Source of the DNA: Riptortus pedestris | Taxonomy: Eukaryota > Arthropoda > Insecta > Hemiptera > Alydidae | Length of the DNA stretch: 64,000 nucleotides | Reading direction: 5' to 3' | NCBI GenBank assembly: GCA_019009955.1 | Contig: CM032228.1 | Location: forward strand, 4,760,001 to 4,824,000 | Shown here: positions 35,422 through 46,955 of the stretch, one piece after another | How the letters are laid out: the number at the start of each line of letters is the position of its first letter | Numbering within the stretch: position 1 is the first letter of the stretch | Translations under genes and position numbers: made by a program | The notes under the pieces: generated by a model | Databases searched by the model: none | The model's input: only the letters and a program-made list of their open reading frames with translations | What the model was told of the DNA's origin: nothing

Positions 35422-35816
35422 TAAAACACTAACTAACTAAATTTCGTGCTATAAATAAATGCTAATATGGGTGGAGTATTGACATTGGGCTATGGGATAA
35501 TAGCTATGGCTGAGTAAAGGGCAAGACTGGAAGGCCGGCATCAGCTGACAAGGCCGACCGTTGCCCTCTTTCCCGCCAAAGGGGCGTGGTCTACCGCGGC
35601 CCTTCTCTCACTTAGCAAATACACCAAGAGCGAAAGGTTATAGGCCAATACTTGCACTGAAATCTCTCAGCAAACACTAATATCTAGAATAGTAAGCCCA
35701 ACTTACAGCAAATCCCTAAAATCTGTTTTGTTCGGAGATATTTCTCGTATAACAGACTTTAACCAGACTTCCCACAAGGTACTTCGCCTTGGAGAATGTG
35801 TTTAGGACGCCATTTG
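35422..35816. other. Unassigned
   Basis: Includes a GC-rich segment (about 35520-35610) with no recognised motif. Confidence 0.35.
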
Positions 35817-36425
35817 AGCAGATTTCCCTCAAGGTAAATCAACTATTTAGGTTGAATTCATGGCGCGAATTTCGAAAATTTCTTCAAATGTCCATCGATC
35901 CTACCAAGGAGATGACGAAAATGAGATCCGTTCAAAATTATATATATATAAACAATACCTACTCTGTTATATAACATTCAAAGCTTGAATACCAAATATT
36001 GTTTTCAAGGTACCTATATTATACGTGATACATGCAAATATGTTCTCTGTTGACCCCCCCTTCCCCCCCGTCAAGTCTCCGTGTTCTTGGACTACTAAAA
36101 TTTGATTGAGTTGGGAAAAATTATTCTGATTCATTAAAAATTACAGTACTAGATATTGTAAATAGTTTTCAATAAAATTAATATGTTATAATCTGAAATA
36201 TTACGGTAATTGTTTTTCTTTTCGGTGTGAGGTTGGCAGACCTGTTGGTTTACATTTCAGAGGCTTCTCGTCGGGAGTTTATTAAAATTTACTCAAAGAG
36301 TTCTTATTACCGTTTGTATCAATACACTTGTATTCACGGTGGTGTTGTTATCAATATGTAGATGTTTCTATTGTTAAGCTTCACGGGGAAATCTGCTTAG
36401 TTTACGCCGCCCCTGCGTGACGGAC
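35817..36425 (+). mobile_element. HINE-like element, plus, full length
   Basis: Starts AGCAGATTTCCCTCAAGGTA and ends CGGAC plus T's. The core lacks the usual inverted-repeat block; the interior instead has GTTCTTGGACTACTAAAATT, as in the 43655 copy. Confidence 0.85.
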
Positions 36426-36429
36426 TTTT

Positions 36430-36515
36430 TATATATAACATTTTGAACGGACCTCATTTTCCTCAGATAGGATCGATGGAAAATCCCTTGGAGAATAGCT
36501 GATTTCCTTCTAGGG
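36430..36515 (-). mobile_element. HINE-like 5'-end scrap, minus
   Basis: TTTTGAACGGACCTCATTTT then GGATCGATGG and AATAGCTGATTTCC, directly abutting the 3' end of the previous copy. Confidence 0.75.
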
Positions 36516-36660
36516 CAGTGACCAACCATTCACGGCCAATTTACTCAAATTGGCAGAGAGTATCCAGTGCCAACTGAGCCTTCTACTGTCGTTTTTAAGC
36601 GTTAACGTTTAGAGAATTTGATGAGTTATCAAACTAAGGCTCTACAAATCTAATATCAGG

Positions 36661-38995
36661 CTGGAGCTGAGCGAGGAATATTGGCTCTGACGGGTACGAG
36701 AGGCAAGGTCCGGACGCTGGAGCTGAGCGAGGCATATTGCCTCTGACGGGTACGAGAGGCAATGTCCGGACGCTGGAGCTGAGCGAGGCATATTGGCTCT
36801 GACGGGTACGAGAGGCAAGGTCCGGACGCTGGAGCTGAGCGAGGCATATTGCATCTGACGGGTACGAGAGGCAAGGTCCGGACGCTGGAGCTGAGCGAGG
36901 CATATTGCCTCTGACGGGTACGAGAGGCAAGGTTGGGACGCTGGAGCTGAGCGAGGCATATTGGCTCTGACCGGTACGAGAGGCAAGGTCCGGACGCTGG
37001 AGCTGAGCGAGGCATATTGGCTCTGACGGGTACGAGAGGCAATGTCCGGACGCTGGAGCTGAGCGAGGCATATTGCCTCTGACGGGTACGAGAGGCAAGG
37101 TCCGGACGCTGGAGCTGAGCGAGGCATATTGGCTCTAACGGGTACGAGAGGCAAGGTCCGGACGCTGGAGCTGAGGGAGGAATATTGGCTCTAACGGGTA
37201 CGAGAGGCAAGGTCCGGACGCTGGAGCTGAGCGAGGCATATTGGCTCTAACGGGTACGAGAGGCAAGGTCCGGACGCTGGAGCTGAGCGAGGCATATTGG
37301 CTCTGACAGGTACGAGAGGCAAGGTCCGGACGCTGGAGCTGAGCGAGGCATATTGGCTCTAACGGGTACGAGAGGCAAGGTCCGGACGCTGGAGCTGAGG
37401 GAGCCATATTGGCTCTAACGGGTACGAGAGGCAAGGTCCGGACGCTGGATCTGAGGGAGGAATATTGGCTCTAACGGGTACGAGAGGCAAGGTTGGGACG
37501 CTGGAGCTGAGCGAGGAATATTGGCTCTAACGGGTACGAGAGGCAAGGTCCGGACGCTGGAGCTGAGCGAGGCATATTGGCTCTAACGGGCACGAGAGAC
37601 AAGGTCCGGACGCTGGAGCTGAGGGAGGCATATTGGCTCTGACGGGCACGAGAGACAAGGTCCGGACGCTGGAGCTGAGCGAGGCATATTGGCTCTAACG
37701 GGCACGAGAGACAAGGTCCGGACGCTGGAGCTGAGGGAGGCATATTGGCTCTGACGGGTACGAGAGGCAATGTCCGGACGCTGGAGCTGAGCGAGGAATA
37801 TTGGCTCTAACGGGCACGAGAGGCAATGTCCGGACGCTGGAGCTGAGGGAGGCATATTGGCTCTAACGGGCACGAGAGACAAGGTCCGGACGCTGGAGCT
37901 GAGCGAGGCATATTGGCTCTGACGGGTACGAGAGGCAAGGTCCGGACGCTGGAGCTGAGCGAGGCATATTGCCTCTGACGGGTACGAGAGGCAATGTCCG
38001 GACGCTGGAGCTGAGCGAGGCATATTGGCTCTGACAGGTACGAGAGGCAAGGTCCGGACGCTGGAGCTGAGCGAGGCATATTGGCTCTAACGGGTACGAG
38101 AGGCAATGTCCGGACGCTGGAGCTGAGGGAGGCATATTGGCTCTAACGGGTACGAGAGGCAAGGTTGGGACGCTGGAGCTGAGGGAGGCATATTGGCTCT
38201 GACAGGTACGAGAGGCAAGGTCCGGACGCGGGAGCTGAGGGAGGCATATTGGCTCTAACGGGCACGAGAGGCAAGGTTGGGACGCTGGAGCTGAGGGAGG
38301 CATATTGGCTCTGACGGGTACGAGAGGCAATGTCCGGACGCTGGAGCTGAGGGAGGCATATTGGCTCTGACGGGTACGAGAGGCAAGGTTGGGACGCTGG
38401 AGCTGAGCGAGGCATATTGGCTCTAACGGGCACGAGAGGCAAGGTTGGGACGCTGGAGCTGAGCGAGGCATATTGGCTCTGACGGGTACGAGAGGCAATG
38501 TCCGGACGCTGGAGCTGAGCGAGGCATATTGGCTCTAACGGGCACGAGAGGCAAGGTCCGGACGCTGGAGCTGAGCGAGGAATATTGGCTCTAACGGGTA
38601 CGAGAGGCAAGGTCCGGACGCTGGAGCTGAGCGAGGCATATTGGCTCTAACGGGTACGAGAGGCAAGGTTGGGACGCTGAAGCTGAGTGAGGAATATTGG
38701 CTCTAACGGGTACGAGAGGCAAGGTCCGGACGCTGGATCTGAGGGAGGAATATTGGCTCTAACGGGTACGAGAGGCAAGGTCTGGACGCTGGAGCTGAGC
38801 GAGGCATATTGGCTCTGACGGGTTCGAGAGGCAAGGTTGGGACGCTGAAGCTGAGTGAGAGGCAATGTCCGGACGCTGGAGCTGAGGGAGGTATATTGGC
38901 TCTAACGGGTACGAGAGGCAAGGTTGGGACGCTGGAGCTGAGCGAGGCATATTGCCTCTGACGGGTACGAGAGGCAAGGTTGGGACGCTGAAGCT
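36661..38995 (-). repeat. Satellite A, 56-bp unit, about 42 copies
   Basis: Unit begins CTGGAGCTGAGCGAGGCATA and ends GTCCGGACG. The span 36661-38987 fits 41 full 56-bp units plus one 31-bp unit (deleted at about 38849-38875). Many units contain the hairpin ATTGCCTCT / AGAGGCAAT with a 10-nt loop. All three minus-strand frames are open for long stretches (up to 211 codons) because the unit has no stop in any of them. This is a property of the repeat, not evidence of a protein; no signal peptide, splice pattern or known family is visible. Confidence 0.9.
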
Positions 38996-39039
38996 TAAGG
39001 TAATCGGTGACATAACAGGCCCACAATAAAATAGTGATA

Positions 39040-40640
39040 AAGGAGGAGGAATGAAATGTGTTTATTTACAGTAAATGTTATAGTAATATAATAGGATAGG
39101 TTTAATAGTTTTTTTGGTTTTGTTTCTCTATAAACAATTTTATATCATGAAAGTTACATTCTATACAAATTATTGAAATACATACATTCGTTAAAAAACT
39201 TAGGTAAAATTCAGAGAATACATAGTATAAAGTTCATCTACTTAAATAATAGAACAATGAACAATAACTTAGTCTCATTAACAATCTTAATACAACTCTA
39301 AATATCTAAAACTTTTTTACAATTCTAAAACATACATTTTATATTTATTGAAATACAAGTTTATTAAAGGATAACAAGCTTTATAAGTTATGAGAAACAT
39401 ATCCCAGCTCATAGAGACAATGTACCTCAGCACAAATTATTTTTGGCCGATATTTGTGACTACTAATTGTATTTAATAATTGAACATTTTTGAAAGTATT
39501 CATCTTGTGTATAAAAAATCGGTCATACATGAAGTTTTTTAAATTTATTTTTAATCAAAGACTATTTTTCATTAGATTTGATACATTGGGGCAGAGCGTT
39601 AAAGAGTTTTACTCCTGAAAAGATAGGCTTTTCTCGAAATATTTATGTTTGTGGTTGAGGGTTTGAAGAATATTCTTTTATCTTGTTTTATGATCATGTG
39701 TTATACTATTATCGTAATACAAGTTCATGTATGTTTTTCACAAACTATATTGTTTCGTACATATATATTGGGGGAAAAGTCATTATTTTTGACTCCTGAA
39801 AAAGTGGACGACAGGAGTCTCTCAACTTTCTGTTGTATATAAACATTATTGCTCTCTTTTGCAATTTAAATATTAAAATATGATTTTTGGAGTTGCCCCA
39901 ATGCATAACAACATAAGTTAACCTACTACGGACATATCTATAGTATATAGAGAATAGAGTTTTCATTGAAAGATATTTTTTAACACATTGTAATACGAAG
40001 CATAGTGAATTTAGTTTCTTGCTCAATTCTTCAATATGATTGAACCAGTCAAGGCGTTTGTCCACAGTCAATCCTAAAAACTGTATCATAGCGACTGGTA
40101 AGATGTTATGTTTATTAATTGAGATCACTCCTGAAGAATGTGAGCAATGTTTACTGAAATCTAGAATATTTGTTTTCGACATGTTCATAGCTAGCTTATT
40201 AGCCATTAACCAATCAGATAATGATTTAATAGTAACAGAGCCATCTTGTTTCAGTTTTTCTGGGTCTGTACCTTTTATAATTATACTGGTATCATCAGCA
40301 TAAAGAATAGATTTTGTTGGTTTAAGGTTAGCTGGGAGGTCGTTTTATATGTATATATATATATATATATATATTAAAGATAGTAATGGACCTAATATTA
40401 AACCTTGGGGAACACCGCATGAAATTGTTTGCCATTCTGAAATTATGTTATACTCACTGATATCATCAATTTCCACTTTCTGTCTATGGTTGCAGAGATA
40501 AGAGCGACAATGTTCATGAGCAACGCTTCTTATTCCATAATATCCTAACTTATTCATGTGCATTTCATGATCTGCCGAGTCATAAGCCTTTGTTAAATCG
40601 GCAAATATTCCAATTTGGACTCTATGAAGAAGAGATGATA
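39040..40640 (-). pseudogene. LINE reverse transcriptase, minus, broken
   Basis: Minus-strand translation gives the RT motifs in order: motif A region (GIFADLTKAYDSADHE) at about 40560-40620, GVPQGLILGPLL at about 40400-40440, ILYADDTSIIIKG at about 40270-40310, then NKLAMNMSKTN, QFLGLTVDKRL and KLQKRAIMFIYN with RDSCRPLF. These are the palm and thumb of a non-LTR (LINE) RT. The frame breaks at a (TA)n tract (40351-40372) placed in the conserved Y-I codons just before NDLP. No endonuclease is present (5'-truncated near 40640), and about 700 bp of non-coding 3' sequence follows. Confidence 0.85.
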
Positions 40641-41616
40641 TCTCCAGGTGGAGGACATTACGAAAGAAGGGTGGAAGTGGAAAAGGCTAAAAAAGGGTTC
40701 CTAATCATTTTTATTTTCTATAACGCCTACTAAATTTACACATACATATATATCGGAAATGTTGCTACTAATTTGTGACGAATTCGAAAATATAATTTTA
40801 TATTTTTGGTATAAATATGTCCTAAAATTATGGTTGTATTAGTTTTAATCAGCTATAATATTAAAGTAGTTATGTATATTCTTCAGGCTCTAGCAAAATC
40901 TCATGTGTTTTGAAATTTAAAGCTAATCCGCCACTAAACAGCTGATATCAACCTAAAATGTTTAATACTCTCTACACTGGGTTTATTCTAAATTAGCAAG
41001 CAGACTTAGCCATTCATTGGTCGGCTTGTGGCTTACACCATTCCAGGAATTACTTTCTAAGAAAAACAAAAATTCAGAAATTTATATTATTATTTATTTG
41101 AGAATGATAGGTTGGAACCCGAGTGGATATCAAGCCCCGACAGTGTATACCTTCCTGAAAACAAAATACACTATTTTGTTAATACATAAAAAAAGAGAAA
41201 TATGATAATGTTATATATAATTTTGTTAGGTAATGGTAGTAAAATGTAACTGCTATAATAAATTAAATACACTATGTTTGAGAAGAAAAACAATTATATT
41301 TTAGTTATAATTTATTTCATAGGCTAAATGAAAGACGGTCGATGCTACAGTTGTGCAGCAGATGGGGCTAAGAAGTTTAATACTGACAACACACAGACTA
41401 CTTGATTTTTTTCTGATTAAATGGAAACATGAAAAAATATTTAGAAATGTTTAATTAATAGTTTCTGAATATTATTGTATAATGTAAATCCATCAGGTGG
41501 TTGAGATCTATTGACCTTTAATTTAAGATAATTAAATAGGACCAACCATTGGGCTAGTGACCTATGCAAGTAGCCATTGGAGAAGGGAGGTGGTTGCATT
41601 GCTCAAGATTGGCTGC
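40641..41616. other. Upstream intergenic region of cuticle gene 1
   Basis: AT-rich; no repeat family recognised. The last 100 bp are less AT-rich and lead to the TATA box. Confidence 0.45.
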
Positions 41617-41650
41617 TATAAATACCCGCTCCGTTCGGCTAGAGGCACAG
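41617..41650 (+). promoter_or_regulatory. TATA box and initiator of cuticle gene 1
   Basis: TATAAATA at 41617-41624; an arthropod-type initiator ACAGT at 41647-41651 lies about 30 bp downstream, giving a 5' leader of under 10 nt before the ATG at 41657. Confidence 0.7.
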
Positions 41651-41656
41651 TACATC

Positions 41657-42453
41657 ATGGTGTGCAACAAGGTAACCACCTTATATACACACCCGCTTAA
41701 ACTACTACCATTGTTATACCCGTTCCTCCATAATTTAATACCAGTTATAAACAATAGAAAATATAAAGTTTTTGTTTTCAGGTTATCGTCCTCGCCGCTT
41801 TGGTGGCAGTTGCCAGGGCTGGAGTAGTCGGTGCACCTGCAGTATACGCCCCAGGAGCACCTCTCGCCAGTGCATATGCTGCACCATATGCTGCATCCTA
41901 TGCTGCTCCCCTAGCTAGGGCATATGCTGCTCCATATGCTGCATCCTATGCTGCTCCCCTAGCTAGGGCATATGCTGCACCTCTCGCTGCTCCCCTTGCT
42001 GCTAGGTATGCTGCTCCAGTAGCTGTTGCTCATGCTGCTCCAGTAGCTCATGCTGCCGTCGATGAGTACGACCCACACCCACAGTACAGCTACGCCTATG
42101 ACATCCAGGACGCTCTTACCGGAGACTCCAAGAGCCAGCACGAGTCCCGTGACGGAGATGTTGTCCAGGGAAGCTACTCCCTCATCGAACCCGATGGTTC
42201 CAGGAGGATCGTAGACTACACCGCTGACCCAGTCAACGGATTCAACGCCGTCGTCCACAAGGAAGCTGGAGTCCACGCTGCACCAGCTGTTGCTGCTGCT
42301 CCAGTTGCTGTAGCCCACGCCCCCATTGCAAGGTACGCTGCACCAGCTCTTTCTGCACCCATTGCAAGGTATGCTGCACCTCTTGCAAGGTACGCCCCAG
42401 CCATCGCCCATGCTCCACTCGCATACTCCGCCGGACATGCTCTCATTCATTAG
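41657..42453 (+). CDS. RR-2 cuticle protein, copy 1 (two exons)
   Basis: Secreted structural protein of the arthropod cuticle, expected to bind chitin through the Rebers-Riddiford RR-2 domain. Exon 1 (41657-41671) encodes only MVCNK; the GT-AG intron is 41672-41781; exon 2 is 41782-42453 and ends in TAG. The 228-aa product has a signal peptide (residues 1-18, hydrophobic [11 protein letters not shown], cleavage after ARA), an [12 protein letters not shown] repeat region, the RR-2 domain at about residues 100-168 ([48 protein letters not shown]), and a second AAP/ARYA-rich tail ending in HALIH. The first-exon split inside the signal peptide is the usual insect cuticle-gene layout. Exon 2 is nearly identical to copy 2, yet promoter and intron are unrelated. 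The C-rich codon use of the RR-2 block contrasts with the AT-rich surroundings. Confidence 0.93.
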
Positions 42454-42463
42454 ATTTTAAGGA

Positions 42464-42469
42464 AATAAA
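42464..42469 (+). promoter_or_regulatory. Poly(A) signal of cuticle gene 1
   Basis: AATAAA 11 bp after the TAG stop, the only canonical signal near the end; it implies a very short 3' UTR. Confidence 0.6.
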
Positions 42470-42479
42470 TTATTTTTAA

Positions 42480-43275
42480 ATATACAACATTTGTGTGTTA
42501 CTATTTCCAAGCTCCAACGGAAGGCCAAAACTGTTTAGAATCTATCCATTTAGGTAAAAACAATCTCTTCATCGGATCAAGAAAAATTATTTAATTTAAA
42601 TAAGCAGAAATTGAATGCCTGCCTATAATTTATATTCAGTGAATTAATAAAAGAATAAGTATTCTACAAATTCTACACATGTGCACATGACACAATGGTC
42701 AGTCTTAAGGAATACACTGCCTAATTCACTGTGTTGCTTTCAGGCACAAACACAGCCTAGTGCAATGTGATTACTGGGTTGCACTTACTGTGTAGGGTAT
42801 ATGTTCACTAAACTCCATATACCGTACTGTTACTGTAATAATCTAAAATGAAGAAAGAAATCTGATATTCTACAGACCACGACGGACCAAGTTCTGCAAT
42901 ACAGTTTTAGCTGGAAGTCAAATAGTATTCTTGACGCTTTCCGAGCCATATTGTGGTGTCGTGCACCATAGCAGAGATACTTACATCTTTATTCAAGCTG
43001 CTACTGATTGTTACACGATGCTGAGTGGGCAAAGAGTAATCGCATGCTTTAACCATTAGACCAACGCTATCCCCAGAATTCAATCACACAAGTTTAAAAT
43101 TGTAGGCTGGAATATTTTTAATAGCGTACATTTTGCAGATACTAACATTTTGATTTGGTGCATGTAGAAGGAAATTCGCCGAGTAGCGAGGATTGTTGGC
43201 TGCCTGGTAGCTAGGCCACCTCTCTTAAAGGATTGTGCGCTTACTCCTCTACAGCATTGCAGTTCAGAAATGCCT
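42480..43275. other. Unassigned; a tRNA-like A box near 43053-43063
   Basis: On the minus strand, GCGTTGGTCTAATGGTTAAA (about 43048-43067) looks like the 5' half of a tRNA or tRNA-derived SINE, but no B box or cloverleaf could be completed. Confidence 0.35.
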
Positions 43276-43306
43276 CTATTCCGCAGACCTCTCCTTCCGG
43301 AAACTT
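43276..43306 (+). repeat. Single copy of the 33-bp minisatellite unit
   Basis: TATTCCGCAGACCTCTCCTT followed by CCGGAAACTTG matches the unit at 44966-44996 at 28 of 31 positions. It stands alone, 1.5 kb before the array. Confidence 0.75.
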
Positions 43307-43654
43307 GTTTGGGGTTCGAAGGGGCTTCCCATGAAAAAGGGTTGGAAGAGGCCGCTTCGCCCCATTTGTGAATTGAGTGGACTGTATGAGGTTAAAACTA
43401 GACTGTAATTGCGAGGCAAGATAATATATATTGAAGTAATGTACATGGTTATTGGGGAATTGCAGGGACATTTAGGGTTAGTCTATTAGTTTATAAACTA
43501 TGTGTATGAAGATGATGATGCCCTGGTGGGGCTGCTATGCATCTGGTTAATCAGTTGTATGGACTTTACATGGGGGTGCGGCTGGTCATGAGCTTTATAA
43601 TATTAAATAAGTGAGTATTCTTCACATATTCATGTTATCCGTATTTCTCCTTTT
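43307..43654. other. Unassigned
   Basis: No family recognised. Confidence 0.4.
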
Positions 43655-44600
43655 AGCAGATTTCCCTCAAGGGAAATCAGCTATTGAGGTTGTACTCATA
43701 ACGGAATTTTCGAGTTTTTTCTTCAAATGTCCATCGATCCTACCTAGTAGATGACGAAAATGAGGTCCGTTCAAAACTGTATATATATATATATATATCT
43801 ATAAATATAGGTATCAATCTATCTACCTATCTATCTATATATTTGTCTGTTACCGCTCTAGCGGTCGCAATTTTTGTGTAATCGTTACTAAACTCGATAT
43901 TTAGTCGTTTTATGTAAAAAGAAAGATCAAGTTCGTTAATGGCTGAAATCGAACCATGGGGAGGGGGGTGGTTTAGAGGGGGAGAATTTTGAAAATTCGA
44001 AATATCTCCGTTACTATAAGTCGGACCGAAAAAGTGTATAGAATCAATCTTATTGAAAATTAAATACACTATAAATAATGTTATATACATTTATTCTCTA
44101 TCTTGAATATTAACCGAGATATTTGCATTTTTCAGTTTTCAGCCATCAGTAAACCCCCACTTCTACTAGTATTACATAAATAATGCTGTGTTATTTAATA
44201 AAAGATATTAATTGAAGCCTAAATACCAAATATTGTTTTCATTGAACTTTTACTTTGTGAGATATATGCAAATACATTCTGTTGACCCCCCCCCTCCTTC
44301 TTTTGTTTTTGGGTTACTAACATTTGAGTGATTGAGATAAAACTGATTCTGATTCATTACAAATTACACCACAAGCTTTAGTAAATTGTTTTCAATAAAA
44401 TTAATAGTTATATTCAAATATATTTCATTAATTGTTTGTCTTTCCGGTCTATTTATGCAGCACTACGAGGTTGGCATGCCTGTTTGTTTACAATTCATCC
44501 TTGTATTGTATATTTACTGAGCATTCTGTATGTATATTTATCTATTGTATAACTTCACGTGGGAAATCTGCTTAGTTTACGCAGCCCCTGCGTGACGGAC
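43655..44600 (+). mobile_element. HINE-like element, plus, full length
   Basis: Starts AGCAGATTTCCCTCAAGGGA and ends GACGGAC plus T's. It carries (TA)n then CTATCTACCTATCTATCTA at 43782-43840, the core inverted repeat near 44001-44122, and a TTCTTTTGTTTTTGGGTTAC interior. The right end borders the GC-rich flank of the minisatellite. Confidence 0.9.
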
Positions 44601-44770
44601 TTTTTCTTCTCCCTGCTTCTCAGGATGATCCATCCAAGGCTTCCATCTTGTTCCGGCGTATTCTTTCCCTTTCCTCTTTCCCACTCGAGTCATGAGGCGC
44701 TGGGAGCGAGCTCCCCAATCCCCGACGGATCTCGTAAAGATGAGTGGATGGCGGGTGACGTCTTCATTCT

Positions 44771-45571
44771 TTGCGGCCTACATTCTTCCGCGAACACGTT
44801 TATTGTGCAGACGTCTTCTCGTGGAATGTCTTCTATTGCGCAGACCGCTCCTTGCTGAAAGTTTTCTATTGTGCAGAACCCTCCTTGCTGAAATTTTTCT
44901 ATTGCGCAGACCCCTCCTTGCGGAAATTCTTCTATTGCGCAGACCCCTCCTTGCGGAAACTGGTATATTGCGGAGACCTCTCCTTCCAGAAACTTGACTA
45001 TTGCGCAGACCTCTCCTTGCTGATAGTATTCTATTTGTGGAGCCCCTCCTTGCAGAATCTCGACTATTGTGGAGACCCCTCCTTGCTGAAAGTATACTAT
45101 TGCGCAGACCCCTCCTTGCGGAAACTGGTATATTGCGGAGACCTCTCCTTCGAGAAACTTGACTATTGTGCAGACCTCTCCTTGCTGAAAGTATTCTATT
45201 TGTGGAGCCCCTCCTTGCAGAATCTCGACTATTGTGGTGTCCCCTCCTTGCTGAAAGTATACTATTGCGCAGACCCCTTCTTACGGAAACTGGTATATTG
45301 CGGAGACCTCTCCTCGCAGAAACTCGACTGTTGCGCAGACCACTCCTTGCTGAATGTATTCTATTTGCGCAGACCCCTCCTGACAGAAACTCGTCTATTG
45401 CGGAGGCCCCTTCATTCGGAAAGTCTTCTTTTGCGCAGACCCCTCCTTGCGGTAAGTCTTCTATTGCGCAGACCCCTCCTGATGGAAACTCGACTATTGC
45501 AGAGGCATCTCCTTGCGGAAAATCGTCTATTGCGGAGACTCCTCCTTGCGGAAAGTATTCTAGTACTCTAG
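44771..45571 (+). repeat. 33-bp minisatellite with a 165-bp higher-order period
   Basis: About 23 units of 33 bp such as TATTGCGCAGACCCCTCCTT-GCGGAAATTCTTC. A five-unit block repeats every 165 bp (the phrase ACTGGTATATTGCGGAGACC recurs at about 44959, 45124 and 45289). Since 33 is a multiple of three, a 266-codon frame stays open (11-residue repeats like YCADPSLRKFF). Long frames are also open in a second phase, so coding is unproven. No signal peptide or known domain; start codon choice is arbitrary. It could be an unrecognised repeat protein, but a non-coding minisatellite is more likely. Confidence 0.75.
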
Positions 45572-46955
45572 AAGGCCTATGATAATTTCTGGTAAACTAT
45601 TCAAATAATTTATATCAGTACTAACTAAGGTAGCCGACATTGCTACCTTGGATAATATTCAGTATTCTTGGTCAGGTGAGAAATAAATTTTAATAAATTC
45701 AAGAAGAAGAAGAATTACCCACTATAATTACTTACGAATTATTCACAATAACTACTTAGTTCTACTACAAAAATGCATAAATCAGGCGTTACTCTAAATA
45801 TCAAAATAAAAAATATTACTCTAAATATCAAAATATTACTCTAAATATCAAAATAAAAAATGTTACTCTAAATATCAAAATAAAAAAAAAGTTTTGTAAC
45901 GTGGTTATTTGACGAAAAACCAATTGGGAATGAAATATCGCTATGTTTCGTTTCCCGCCTCCTACACAACCCCCACTCCTGCCCTGTATACTTGAGTACT
46001 ATGTTATCGATAGTATACAGCTGATTGGAATTGGACCTGAGCCTGTAATTCATAAATCCTATGCAAAGCTTCAAGAACTGCTAAAAAGCAAACACACACC
46101 CACACAATGGTATATTCGCTCTTCAGAAAGGGTTCTACCATACGTGAAAAATTTGAAGAAATTATTATGTGTAAATATTTATTTCTTCTTTTGCACTTAA
46201 TAATTCAGAGACACACCTCTATGTAAATACATTGTTAATACAAAATTAGGGAGATTCAAGATTAACAATACACACAGTATTAAAGTTTTAAAAAGAGTAT
46301 GGTACATAGTATGCTGAATAAAGTATAACATATCATATGAACAGAGCAGAGTTTATGAATGCCGGAATGAACTGGAGATTAGACCACAGCGTTAAATCTT
46401 TTAAATTACGGGTATTTATATATGAGAATTAACCAAATTCACATTTCTGGTAATAACACTGCATTACAAAAAGAATAAGCATCAAATCACATGCAAAAGT
46501 AAACCACTTTAAGGTCGGCGTCTATTACATATGACTAATTGATAAGTGTGCTAATTGATAATATGCATATAAAATGTCGTATATGGGCACATATGGAAGA
46601 ACATGTCATAGGAGTTCAACACGGTTCTTTCAGATGGTCTTTTGTGGAAAATTACCATAATTATATATTAAGAGACATTATTTATGTACGATTATAGAAA
46701 AATTGATTACAAGGTCTACTACTTAATATGGCATTCATTATAAAAACATTTGACACATATCTGTTATTAAGGTTGAGGGTTGACAGCAATTACCTGTTGA
46801 AACCTCATTTTATTGTTTGTCTTATTACACTGATTTGATGAACAGCTGTTGATGGAATAATATCCCAAGAGAAACTGGTGGTTAAGGCCTCGTTCACAAC
46901 TATCCTGAATCAGGTTGTTAGAAGAAATGAGGTTGCTTTCCTTAGCTATGTTAAA
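45572..46955. other. Intergenic, with an RTE-like scrap at 45780-45990
   Basis: About 45789-45885 holds four tandem copies of TTACTCTAAATATCAAAATA, followed by RTE-like sequence (GAAATATCGCTATGTTTCG ... CCCCCACTCCTGCCC). The remainder to 46955 is AT-rich with no gene recognised. Confidence 0.55.

Noticed and set aside
36634..39026. A dozen overlapping minus-strand open frames of 72-211 codons
   Set aside because: They are the same 56-bp satellite read in all three phases. No start context, splice sites or domain favours any one.
41959..42450. Long minus-strand frames opposite the cuticle exons (also 52190-52771, 60573-61046)
   Set aside because: Shadows of the GC-rich AAP/RR-2 coding sequence. 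The plus strand has signal peptide, splice sites and TATA box.
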